Assembly: GCA_029378245.1 (NCBI GenBank)
Contig: JARKIF010000023.1
Span: forward strand, 682,001-746,000
DNA: 64,000 nt
Direction of reading: 5' to 3'
Source of the DNA: Roridomyces roridus
Taxonomy: Eukaryota > Basidiomycota > Agaricomycetes > Agaricales > Mycenaceae
Part shown: piece after piece, positions 46,526 through 56,924 of the stretch
Layout: every line of letters begins with the position of its first letter
Position numbering within the stretch: the stretch's first letter is position 1
Program-made: the position numbers and the translations under genes
Notes under the pieces: generated by a model
The model's database searches: none
What the model was told of the DNA's origin: nothing
The model's input: the letters and a program-made list of their open reading frames with translations, nothing else

Positions 46526-47762
46526 ATGCCAAAGATCACCAGCGGAGAAGTGTCCTACATCACGGGTGCCGCAGCCGGTGCGTCTACCTCGGGCCTGGCA
46601 GTGGAAAAATAGCCCATATCTCTTGAAGGAATCGGCAAAGCGGTGACCACTATGCTCGTCAACCAGGGGTAAGAACCCGCGCCTACCGCCACATTCTCGT
46701 CCTGAATACCTTGTTCTAGTGGCCGAGTCGTTATAGCGGATGTGAATGGCGACGCCGCCTCCAAATTTGCCTCGGAACTGAATGAGAAGGCAGGCAGCGT
46801 GTGAGTGGTGTATTCCTGCCCTCCCTCTGACCCCGCGCTTATCGCTGCTAGCGTCGCCATCGCAGTTAAATCAGATACGACCAATTGGGAGGAGCAATTA
46901 GCGGGCTTCCAGCTAGCCATAAGCACCTTCAAGAGGATAGATTATGGTGCGTCGGCTTGCTCCTCGGATTTTACAAGTCCTTGAGGACCCCGCAGTCTTC
47001 GCCAATGCAGGCATCGCCGAGCACCCATGGCTCCCGCCATTCGACCCCGAAGCCGCGACTTCCCGACCTATGGTCAAACCGGACCTCGCCACCGCAGAGA
47101 TCAACCTCATCGGTCAGATGTACACCGCAGCGCTGGCGTTCCAGACCTTTGAGCGTCAAGAGATCGGGCCCTCCGGCTTTCGAGGGAAGCTGATCCTCAC
47201 CGCGTCGGTGTTTGGTTACTTTCCATCTAGAGCGATGCCGCTGTACGCCTCGTCCAAAGCTGGGATTATCAACTTTATGCGCTCGGTAGCGGGGTACTAC
47301 GCCGATAAGAATATTACCGTCAACGCGAGTGAGTTGTTGTCGTCTTTTCCAGTAGCTCCCGTCTAATCATCCCTTGGCCAGTTTCCCCGAATCTTGTCGG
47401 TGAGCAGGCGCATCTCACGCCCTCGATATGAAACTCTAACCTCACCTTCTAGACACGACAATCGCCCCCGACGTCCTCTTCATCCCATTCCGCAAATACA
47501 AGCTCCTCTCTGATATACAACTCGTCCTAGACCAATTCGAGGTCAGTCTCCCTACACCCCCACCCAGCCGGCCACTAATGCACTCGTTCTCGGGGTATAG
47601 AAACTTCTAGGCGATAGCACGCTCAACGGCCAGGCTTTGTCCATCTCTCAAGAACACGTATGGGTACACCCACCCGAGACGCATATGCTCGAAGAGAATT
47701 TACCTGCGTGCGATCTTATTAGTGTGGAGATTTTCAAGTTGTTTGGGGATAAGACGCCTTAG
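46526..47762 (+). CDS. Short-chain dehydrogenase/reductase (SDR), intact
   Basis: About seven exons encode roughly 300 aa. VSYITGAAAG spliced to GIGKAVTTMLVNQG forms the TGxxxGIG cofactor loop, and RVVIADVN places an acidic residue at the end of the second strand, suggesting NAD. VFANAGIAEHPW is the NAG motif. ILTASVFGYFPSRAMPLYASSKAGI holds the catalytic Ser and the YxxxK pair. ITVNAISPNLVDTTI follows. It resembles 15-hydroxyprostaglandin-dehydrogenase-like fungal SDRs; the substrate is unknown. The long C-terminus (LFIPFRKYKLLSDIQLVLDQF to LFGDKTP) is usual in this subgroup. The broken SDR at 36906 looks like a paralogue. Confidence 0.88.
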
Positions 47763-48113
47763 ATAGGGCGTCGAGGATGAGGCGTGAGGAGGTTCTGGAT
47801 GGGACTCTCCAAGATATACGTGCGTCGGAGCAAGACTGGACTTGAACTTTCTTACCAAGCCTGTCTGTAGATAGTTATTATTTCGAATTCGTAGGGTCAA
47901 CACACAATGGGGAAATTTTATTGGGAATGAATGATTGACTGGACGTGACCTTGTGAACGGACCCGGCTTTTCACAGCCTCGATTGGCCACAAGACAGTCT
48001 CACAGTGGAACCACTCACCCGAACGACGCATTGCATTCTGTTGTCCGTTTCTCTGTATGATATCTATCCGTACTCGATGCGAGTTCACTAGTGGAAAAAA
48101 TGACCAGACTCCA
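47763..48113. other. Intergenic
   Basis: 3' flank of the SDR gene. No feature was recognised before the repeat at 48114. Confidence 0.45.
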
Positions 48114-48318
48114 GCCGGCACCATAGGGGGAGTCTCGATTCGAGCGAGTGTCCTGCTCGCAAGTCGCAACTTCATTTGCAAGCTGCGAAATCACAGCGTC
48201 ACCTCGTTTTGACTCGTTTACTTATTCATAATTCCAACATGCCAATGCCGCGACGGATCAGATGCTGAACACATCATGTGATCGGCAAGTAAGACACCGG
48301 TTCCGGTTGATCACCTCT
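48114..48318 (+). repeat. Dispersed repeat family B, copy 2, acting as proximal promoter
   Basis: It matches 39057-39303 in order and orientation: gccggcaccata, gagtgtcctgctcgcaa, gaaatcacagcgtc, cacatcatgtg and caccggttccggttgatcacc. It ends only 12 bp before the ATG at 48331, so the core promoter and leader of the next gene lie inside the repeat. Confidence 0.8.
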
Positions 48319-48330
48319 CTCTTCTCCGCC

Positions 48331-49751
48331 ATGTCGTCCACACTCCCTCGGACGACCAAGGCTCTCATTCTGCGCCAATCTCCCCCAGAACGCTCTCCCC
48401 TCTTCCATGACGCCGTCGTCCAGGAGCAACCCATCCCAGCCCTCAAACAGGGCGAAGTGCTAGTCAAGATTAACGCCGCTGCATTCAATCATCGCGAGGT
48501 CCGTACAGAGCTCTTCTCGACGGCTTGAAGGACCTTCAAACAATACCAGCTCTGGATTCGTAAAGGCATGTACCCAAGAATCAAGCCTGGAACGACGTTT
48601 GGAGCGGATGGAGCTGGTCTGTCGTCTTCCGACTCGCTGGCATATACATTCACATCGCAATTCAGGACAAGTAGTTGCGGCATTCGACGCAGCAGATCCC
48701 CTCCTCTCAAAGCGTGTATTTCTCACCCCAGCGCACGGCTGGGTGAGCGATCCGAATGGTCCCGAGTCCAAGTGCGTACATCTGCTCGAGATCTTTCTGG
48801 GGTCAGCTAAGGTGGAATGCAGCTTCGGAATCTTGGGCAGCACCGCCTTCCCTCCCATTGGTACTTTCTCCGAATACGTCGCTGTTCACCGGGACGAAGG
48901 CATACCCACGCCGGCGCACCTCACCGACGAGCAAGCGGCCGCGTTCCCGCTTGCTGGGCTTACTGCCTGGAGGTGCGTGTGGCTTTCATACACACTGAAT
49001 ACAAGATCAAGCCGAATATCTGTAGAGCAGTATCAGTCCTGGCTGGTGTCCAAGCCGGGCAAAACGTCCTCGTCACCGGTATCGGCGGCGGCGTCGCCCT
49101 CATCGCGATGCAGTTCTGCCTCGCTATGGGCGCCTCAGTGTACGTGACGAGCGGGAGTCAGGACAAGATCGACAAGGCGGTGCGGATGGGCGCAAAGGGC
49201 GGGGCTTCGTACAAAGATGGTGCGCGGTGCTGTTCTGAATCTGCTTACAACTCCTTTGAAAGGTCATACATGATACAGCGAAATGGCCCGCACAAATTGG
49301 AGCCCAACTCAAGAAAAGCACACCCAGCCGACCGACGCTGGACGCCGTCATCGACGGTGGGGGCGCCGAGATCATGCAACAAGTCTCCAATCAGCTGAAG
49401 CACGGAGGCAAGGTCGTGTGTTATGGCATGACGGGCAGTCCGACGAAGATTTCGTTGACGATGAGGGAGGTCATGCGCAATCAGCAACTGTTGGGTGCGT
49501 TTTGTCTTCCTTCTGTAAGTTTTCGGTATTTGAACTGATCTTACTCCGCGCCAGGTTCAATGATGGGCTCTCGCGCGGACCTCATCGCCGCTACGGCTTT
49601 CATCTCAAAACACCAGATTGTGCCGGTGGTGGATACTGTATTACAAGGATTGGAGAGTGCAGAGGAGGGATTCGAGATGATGAAGAGGTGGGGGCAATTT
49701 GGGAAGATTGTTGTTCGGGTGGGGGGGGCTGAAGAGAAGGCGAGGTTGTGA
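48331..49751 (+). CDS. Zinc-type alcohol dehydrogenase-like (MDR) quinone oxidoreductase
   Basis: About seven exons encode roughly 350 aa. The GroES-like part reads GEVLVKINAAAFNHREV, an intron, LWIRKGMYPRIKPGTTFGAD, then GQVVAAFDA and GTFSEYVAVHRDEGIPTPAH. The cofactor domain has AGVQAGQNVLVTGIGGGVAL, a G-x-G-x-x-G-type loop, then AVRMGAKGGASYKD and AVIDGGGAEIMQQ. The C-terminus includes RADLIAATAFISKHQIVPVVD, as in YogA/quinone-oxidoreductase-like MDRs. Zinc ligands are not evident. It should be a cytosolic NADPH-dependent reductase; the substrate is unknown. It differs clearly from the MDR at 23617. The promoter is formed by a dispersed repeat. Confidence 0.88.
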
Positions 49752-51958
49752 GTTGCGAGGCAGGTTCTGGGTGAGAAGAGAGGAGAGGAGAACTCTGCAG
49801 GTACTAACTGTATACTAGGTTTGATACTACTCCTTTGGACATCGTGCTCAGACGGAGGTCGTTCGATTCGAGGCTGAGCCGTGACGGGTACCTTCTCGCC
49901 CTTTTTCGTCTCCTTGGTCAGTGATCAACGAGAGCTAACTGTATATTTACCTGCCATGAGATGAGCAGCGGCGCCGTCGTTGTGCTCCTGCGGAGTCGAT
50001 GACTCGATGCCCGAGTCGTTGGGGTACTCGTTCGATTCGAGCCCAACGATGCGTGGATCATCCCCATGTTTTTTATTAGTCACAAATACACCAGGAGCAT
50101 TCTTGCCTGGATCGGGATTCATGACATGAAATCCCACGGATGTTGTTGCCGTTTGTTTGCAATCTCTCTCCTGAACCACCATCATGTCTCGCGATCTTCA
50201 TATGAAACTGGAACCGAGCTCTTCCAACTCGAATCTATGGCTATAAATGGTGTGTTCCACCGCCTACTTTGCCTCACGGATCCTTTGGAGGTCTTCACTG
50301 ATTTGCGTTGTCGTCATTGCATGTCCTTCCCCATTCCTCCTGGCAACAATTTCACGATGAAGACGACAAGGGCTCTTGCCACTAGACTCTTTGCATGGAA
50401 TTGGACGAGCTGCTGTGCCTTATATAACGCGGAGAAAATCAGTCAGAACCCTCAGGAATCCAGGATGCTTGGAGTCGACCACTGCGCTTTTCTCTTCCCT
50501 CTGGTGGAAATTGAACTTTCTGATCTTCGGATTACTTTCACTTCAATCAATCACATCGTACTAGAAAGTCTCGGCATTGATAAAAAATTACAATGGGACG
50601 GCGAACGTATAAGAGCTCGGTCTCGATCGAACGAGTTCAACGAGCAGTTCCGCGGCTGGTATTTCGCGCGCCCGTCCAGATCTATCCGGTCTCTGGCACG
50701 TGTAACGACTTGATTCTATACGTGCGTTTCTGGCGATCTACGATGAGAGGCGCGAGGGCATGCGGAAAATGAAACAACAGACCGCCAGCGAGAAGCGAGG
50801 CAACCCTGAATCCAATCGGACGAGGTCCAACCTCAGTCAATAATCGTCGCATCGGCGCGGAAGTTCACACAGAGCAGACACCGCAGATTCGTTGCTATTC
50901 CCTCCTAATCTGTATACGCTCTCTGCATCCACTGAACCGCAGGTAAACAGGGAAAAAGCTACTTCCGATGGCGGCTGGCCATGGATCAGCCCCGAATCGA
51001 ACGAGATGCAATGAACCAAACGAAGAACATCCCGCGGAAAAGGCTCACGGAACGCAGGCCAAGACTGTCAATCATTGTTGAACGTTGGGCAGCTCTAAAC
51101 TGTCGGCGTTTTTTTACCAGCTCCTCCTTTCAGACGACCACCATCTCTTGTCATTTTCTTCTGAAGCTGGACCACGGCTAAAAACGGCGTGTTGGACTAC
51201 TCCCCATCACTTGGTGTCTAAGCTTGAGATAGACTGGATGTATTCTTATCTGTTTCGTCCAAAAGGGCTGCGACTCCAGTCGCTGCAGGCTGTTCTTGAT
51301 TCGAAACGAAAGCTGCAGGACTCTGATCATCACCCGCTAATATTGAGCCACGCAACACCTACGGAAAACCTCCCACACGCGTTCCTCCCGCCCAGTCTCA
51401 GAATGAACATAACACTCTTCCCGGTTCCGGGAACCGCGACGGCTTGTTTGCTCCGAACTCCCACCACCACGTCGACAGCTTTTTGATCAAGCGAGGCTTT
51501 CCGTCTCAAACGCGTGTACTTTCAAATTCACCTCAGGTGTTGGTGTGTAAGTGGCATGTCCGCCTGAATAAGTGCTGTGCGCTCATTATGGTCCAACCAG
51601 TGTCTCTCCTGTGCGGAAGTACTGGACAGTGGAGAGGGTATCCCGTATCTTGGTGAACCTGACGTGATACGTCACTTTGGAGGGTCGAAGGAGCACAGGG
51701 CAGAGGGGTTGCTATCGAGAAGGCCCATCAACTTGTTTACGAGACGACGGGGGCAAAATGATCTCGTCTTGGCCACGGTCAGTCGTGACAGTGCGTGTAC
51801 TTTGTTCGATCTCTGTTCCAGACGAGAGTAAACTTGGATAGCCATCTCGCCTCAATCACTGGGTTCTCCTCGTCTTCCACGCCTGTTGGGGCAGTGTAAC
51901 ACGCAGCGATGATGCCTTCCCAAACTCCCATCCTTCAAACTCAATGTCAAGATGTACA
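49752..51958. other. Long gene-free stretch with tRNA-like relics
   Basis: B-box/T-arm-like motifs lie at 49858-49874 and 50027-50042 (plus strand; the second makes a CTCG/CGAG stem) and 50990-51004 (minus strand). A 215-codon open frame at 50066-50713 lacks any family or signal feature and overlaps a relic. Confidence 0.45.
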
Positions 51959-51968
51959 TTTATAAACC
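51959..51968 (+). promoter_or_regulatory. TATA box of the membrane protein gene at 51994
   Basis: tttataaacc lies 26 bp before the ATG at 51994. It overlaps the alternative upstream in-frame ATG (51952), which is therefore unlikely to be used. Confidence 0.55.
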
Positions 51969-51993
51969 GGCTCCCTTCCTCTCCCTCCTTACC

Positions 51994-53186
51994 ATGTCTT
52001 TCTCCATTGTCTCCCTCAACCTCGCAGGCCTCGCCCTCTCCACGTTTTTCTATGGGATTTACTTTGTCCTATTCTTCATCTCCATGTATCTCTTGATGCG
52101 GAGATCGCAAACGGGCGAATCAATATACAGAACCGCCGTCTTCAACTCCGCGCTCTTGCTCTTTATTCTGATAACCTCTGTGCGTGCCTCTACTCTCTCA
52201 AGCTCTTGAATTTACAACTATCAGCACTGGATAATGATTCTCGCTCGAATCTTCCTAGCCTTTCAGGAGGAACGAAACGCCGAGTTGTTCTTGGCTGACT
52301 CGAGGCAGAGTACGGCGCTTGCGCAAAATACGATCGTGGTATTTTGCACCCTGATAGGAGACTCTTTGATTGTGAGCAAGGCCCTCCGTCATAATCTGGA
52401 ACTCACAGCCTCATCCAAGATTCATCGTCTATGGGTCGTGTGGTCCGGCAGCAAATTAGTTCTCATCTTTCCCGTCGTGAGTCTGCTTGGACTCACAGGT
52501 GCGTCAATGCCCGTTATATCGAGTAATTTCCTTGACCTGTGACCAGTGGACTCCTTTGTCTCTGATTATGTCAACTGGCGCTACGCCGACGTCTTTGCGA
52601 ACCCATCGCTGAAAGTCGGCGCTGTTTTGACTTTGTTGTACGTGTCCCGAGTCGCCGCATCTCTTCGTTGAATCTGACGGGGCAATGCAGGACTAATGTA
52701 TATTGCACGGGTATGTCGTTCGGCATATGCACTCCACCGTGTTTAACGCTTCCCGCAGCCCTGATTACATGGCGGATCTGGGCCGTCACTAGACGTTCTA
52801 TGCCTGTCGGGGGGACGAATCTAATGGTAAGTCCCGGGGCTTGTCGACGCCAGTAATTACTCATTGTCGATTTCTACAGCACTTCCTCGTAATCTGGATA
52901 GAAAGTACAGCATTCCACGCGTGCGTCCACCCATTCTGTCTCTCCGTCAGTTCTTGGAACTAACCAGCGCTCCAGATTCTGGGCGATTCTATTCTTCGTA
53001 CTCTACCAAGCCGAATCCGAATTCCAATACATCGTAATCGAAGCTGTCCCCGAGGTGGTTGGGTTCGTCAATACACTCATTCATACGAGGGTCGGACTTG
53101 GATGGACGAGTGAGCAGATGCAGATGACCGATAGTCCTGGTGGGTTCTCAGCCAAGGCCAAGTCGCTTGCAGGCTCGGAGGTCTAG
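51994..53186 (+). CDS. Seven-helix integral membrane protein, unknown function
   Basis: About seven exons encode roughly 310 aa. The helices seen are LAGLALSTFFYGIYFVLFF, TAVFNSALLLFILITS joined to HWIMILARIFLAF, NTIVVFCTLIGDSLIVSKAL, LWVVWSGSKLVLIFPVVSL, ALITWRIWAV, HFLVIWIESTAFHA, and FWAILFFVLYQAESEFQYIV. The last join (donor gtgcgtcc, acceptor ctccag) restores frame. The C-terminus ends AKAKSLAGSEV. The pattern matches the many lineage-specific 7TM proteins of mushrooms that have no assigned role. The start was chosen by the TATA box; there is no cleaved signal peptide. Confidence 0.75.
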
Positions 53187-53478
53187 TGGACTCTGAAGAG
53201 TAATGTAATAAAGTAGAATACGAGGTTTATGTAATGGACAAGTAAATAGACCAACAAATGGATGGATCTCTGCCTGCCATGGCCCTCAATTGCGGCGCTC
53301 AAGACAATTGAGTACTATGGATGCGGAGTGCGGTACTCCCTGTAACCGCATACAGCTTCGAAGAATCTCTCAGAGGGATTATCGAGGTCTAGGACGATGG
53401 GCGCACTATAGCCTTCACAGTTGCAATCCAAAGTTGAAAGTTTGATTCTACTGATACATTCCAGAAAACAGAACCGGC

Positions 53479-55205
53479 CTACATTTGTTGCTCGATCTCA
53501 TCCATTTGACTCTTCCGCCTCGAGTGCGTCCTCGCCGTATTGCCAGCCTCCACCGGCACTGACGGAACCTCCCCTCCCTCGACATCCTGCCCACCATGTG
53601 ATTCATCCAGCGCCCCAAGTCGCACTTCCACCATCTCACTCTGCCCACTCTCATCCGACACCCTCTCCGACCCCGCCACCACCCCACTCTCCAAATCAAC
53701 AACGCGCTCCAAATCAATCCGCACCAACGCCTGTGTCCCGACTGAAAAATGTTTGCGGCGCGAGCTACTAGTGCCGCTGCTGACTGTCGAGCGCCTTGGT
53801 CGTGTCGTGGTAGCAGTGCCGTTACCGAATCCGACGGACGTCAGCGTGCCACTGCTTTGGTTCGAGGATCCTTTGAGCAAGGCCTGGACGCCGCGGATGA
53901 ACGACTATGGGTGTGATATGTGAGTGATTTTATTTGAGCGGAAGGAAACAAGAAAAGAAAGAAAACGAACCGGATCGGTGGCTGCAAGACAGGTGTACAA
54001 GAAGGGACGCAGCCCGTATATGAAACCATCTGTTGGGTGGTTGGTCGAGAATTGTAGCATCGTATGAAGGGGCGAGGCCCATACCGACAACATCCAAACG
54101 TCTCATCTATTAACTGAGTTAGTTATCACCTTCAGTGACATAGGACTTGAGCGCACCAACGAAGTGTTCTCTGGATGCTTCGCAAGATAGAGGTCCAATA
54201 TCGTGGCCGAAAAATTGAGGGTGCACGATAAAAGTGGATAGAGACCAATCCGCAGAATTATGGGGCGATACTGAAGAATTGGCGCGGACGTGTGCGACGC
54301 GGTAGACGTGTTGGAAAGTAATTGAGCGTTGCGCCGCTAGTAATGTATTCAGCTCGAGCCAAGACAGCAAAAGGCTGAACGGTACCTGATGCCTACACAT
54401 GAAACCAACGAGAATGACGAACATGACTACCTCCCCGACGGCCATGGCGAGGACCCAAAAAGCTTGTGCGCCAATGATCCACCCGAATTGCTCGTCGGGC
54501 GTGCTCCCAGTAAACCAACATCCATCGTCCGGGGCATAGTACCCAAAGTGACCTGCGGCGAGCGTCGTTATGCTGCATACACTGGTGAGCAGCACTGCGC
54601 CGATGAGGTAGTACTTTTCCATCTTTTGACCGTTGATGCCGTGGACCAATACGAGTCTAGAATCAGTCAGACCTGGACACGGAGGAGTATAGGGGAGCGT
54701 TTTTACTGGAGATTGAGAGCCATGCTAAAGAACATGGCGGCGGAAAACACAAGCGCGATCTAATTCAACTCAGCGTGACTCCGCATTCGCATGTATCGAG
54801 TACGCACGTTGTTGAGGAACGCAACACAGGTACACCCCGCCTCGGACGACGGCAGGAGCTCGGGCGACCAATCCGAGAGGAATACCGCACCGAAGAGGAG
54901 ACTGAGACAATTTGTGAGACAGGACTGCGACGACGCTGAAAGCCGCGCAATACATGCGCCACGTACTTGGCTATCAAGGCGTATACTAGCAAGCGAAAGC
55001 TAACGCGATTCATATAAGGCCGCGACTTGGGGTGCCAGGCGGTGTAGGCAAAAGCGAGAAGGACAAGCACCGTGGCGCTCAACGAGGGGACGGTGAGAGC
55101 GATGAGGAGCGCGCTGAGGTCTGTTAACGGGGGGCTTTGAAGGGCGATAGATACACACTTGAGATCCTGGGGATCGTCGAAGGAAAAGTCGCGGGATAAG
55201 AGCAT
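53479..55205 (-). CDS. Git3/cAMP-receptor-like G-protein-coupled receptor
   Basis: About eight exons encode roughly 440 aa. From ATG 55205: SALLIALTVPSLSATVLVLL (helix 1), RPYMNRVSFRLLVYALIA (helix 2), then a SLLFGAVF segment. Next are IALVFSAAMFFSMALNL spliced to LVLVHGINGQKMEKYYLIGA, the conserved helix 3 and loop of this family. Then SITTLAAGHFGYYAPDDGCW and WIIGAQAFWVLAMAVGEVV. Late exons give DGFIYGLRPFLYTCLAATDP, the helix 7 region, then a long Ser-rich tail with two basic clusters ending DEIEQQM. It should sit in the plasma membrane and signal through a G protein, probably sensing nutrients. The ligand is unknown. Exons between 54000 and 54350 are approximate. Confidence 0.78.
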
Positions 55206-55310
55206 GGTGGTGGCGAGAAGGAAAGGAGAGATCTGATTCCGTTCCGCCAATCCCCTAAACACGATCGAGCCGATCTTTTTCTACAAATACAAACAGTTGC
55301 ACACCCAGAA

Positions 55311-56561
55311 CTAGACCATCTCCGTCGGTGTGTGACTCCCTGACCAGCTCATCGAGCGTGGCCGGGAACATGACGTCTTAACCTGCGGTGTCTGCGAGTC
55401 CGACATGGCCTCATTCCCCGCCTGTTGCGTCGTCAGGAAACTCTGCGTTAAAACGAGGGGGATCGTAGGCCCGCGGCCGCCGGACGCTGCGCCTTGAACG
55501 CCGGTCAAAGGCACGCTCAAGCTGAGAGCCATGTTCCCCGCCTCGCGCGTCAGCCCAAGTCGTGTGTTGCGGTAGACGCGGCACGCCATGGCGCTCGTGA
55601 GCGCGATGTTGGGGATATTGAGAAAGCCGCGGTAGAGCGGGCTGACGTTGACGTAGACCATCGTGGTGACTAAGATGTTGCTCAAGACGGAGATCCTAGA
55701 CGGTGTGAGCGGTGAATAGCGTGAGATGCGCTGGGACGTACATATAATATGATTGTCCGTCGACGAACAGCGAGCGTGAAAAGGAGGGCAGATATACAGG
55801 GTTGACGAGAGCTTTGAGCAGGTCCAAGTGCGAGTCGAGGACGAGTGTATTCGTTATGAGGCGGTATGAGATGGCCAGGAAGACGGCCGTGTCGTGAGCG
55901 GTAATGACAATGGCGGACGCGCCGACGTAAGAATCGAGCTTCGTCACCAGACAGTATTTCGTAGGGCCGATGGGCTCGGCGTCGCCACCAAATGTGATGG
56001 TCAACGAGGTGCCTAGGACAGCAAGCCATAGGGCACCGAAAAAGACCGTTATGAATAGGCCGTGAGAGTAGATTGCGCGTACGCGGATGTAGAAAAGGAG
56101 CGCGATGGAAGAGACGGAGACGGGATAAAAGGCATCCACGACACGGTACGTTAGATGACATGTCCCGAGTGGATAAGCTATGGTGGTCAATAAGAAACCT
56201 GCGATCGAACAATAGGACATACTGGCCAACAGCGAAAGTCCCAGAATGTAAGCCAGAGGGCCGAGTCTACTCAATCGTCAACGAGTTGCAAGAATGACGG
56301 AAGCATCGTTGCACACCTGGCCACCACATACGCGAAGGTGGAGAAGCGGAATTTAGCTCCCACGAACAGACGGTACTCCTGCTTAACGCTGTTCAGCATA
56401 TCCCAGATGTAGACCTGGAGTCATTAGGACGGAAAATTGATGGCTACACGCGTGCTCACTGCCAAGGCGCCAACGCAGACATAAGTAGATACCAGGACCT
56501 GCTCCGCGATCTCCGGCGGGAGGTAGGTCAGTCCGATTGGACTTGGCCGGTCGACGGACAT
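55311..56561 (-). CDS. Seven-helix membrane protein, receptor-like, unknown function
   Basis: About five exons encode roughly 370 aa. MSVDRPSPIGLTYLPPEIAE begins helix 1 (VLVSTYVCVGALA), followed after an intron by VYIWDMLNSVKQEYRLFVGA and a conserved FSTFAYVVAR. Then LGPLAYILGLSLLA, AFYPVSVSSIALLFYIRVRA, LFITVFFGALWLAVLGTSL, a loop with PTKYCL, ASAIVITAHDTAVFLAISYR and ISVLSNILVTTMVYV. RGFLNIPNIALTSAMACRVY is typical of this mushroom 7TM family. The tail is Ser/Thr-rich and ends SHTPTEMV. It lies just upstream of, and in the same direction as, the Git3-like receptor but is not its duplicate; the two share little sequence. The function is unknown. Confidence 0.75.
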
Positions 56562-56924
56562 GAAGGAAGGGAAGAAGTGGGGAACGTGAGTGGCGTCGCG
56601 ACCACTGATGAGCGCTGAGCAATGATGCGCGTTGGCAACATGTTCCAAAGATGTTCCTGAAATTGTATACAGTGCCGTTTTGCCGCCGTTTTGCCGCCGT
56701 TTCGGGGTCAGTTGAAGATTTGGGTTTCATCGCTTTGATCACTTCCACGTGGGTTACTGAAGATAAAGGAAAGAGCGTCGCGCGCCGGGAGGTTATGTCG
56801 CGGTGGCCATGGAGCGCACTTGGGTAATCCCGATCTGAACAGCGCTGGGCATTCGTAAGAAAGTGAATCGACGGAGGCAAGAGAGTCGGAGGTATGTAGA
56901 TCTTCCGAAGAAACCCCACGCTAA
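56562..56924. other. Intergenic
   Basis: Upstream region of the 7TM gene at 56561. Nothing was recognised before the repeat at 56925. Confidence 0.45.

Noticed and set aside
23617..49751. A secondary-metabolite gene cluster (two MDRs, SDR, laccase, Zn2Cys6 factor)
   Set aside because: No polyketide synthase, peptide synthetase, terpene synthase or P450 is present, and the enzymes are far apart and interrupted by unrelated genes.
50066..50713. 215-codon open frame on the plus strand
   Set aside because: It has no signal peptide, domain or codon regularity and overlaps a tRNA-like relic. It looks like a chance frame in AT-balanced intergenic DNA.
53479..56561. Mating-type pheromone receptors (STE3 type)
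   Set aside because: The helix signatures fit Git3-like and orphan mushroom 7TM families. No pheromone precursor with a CaaX end was seen nearby.
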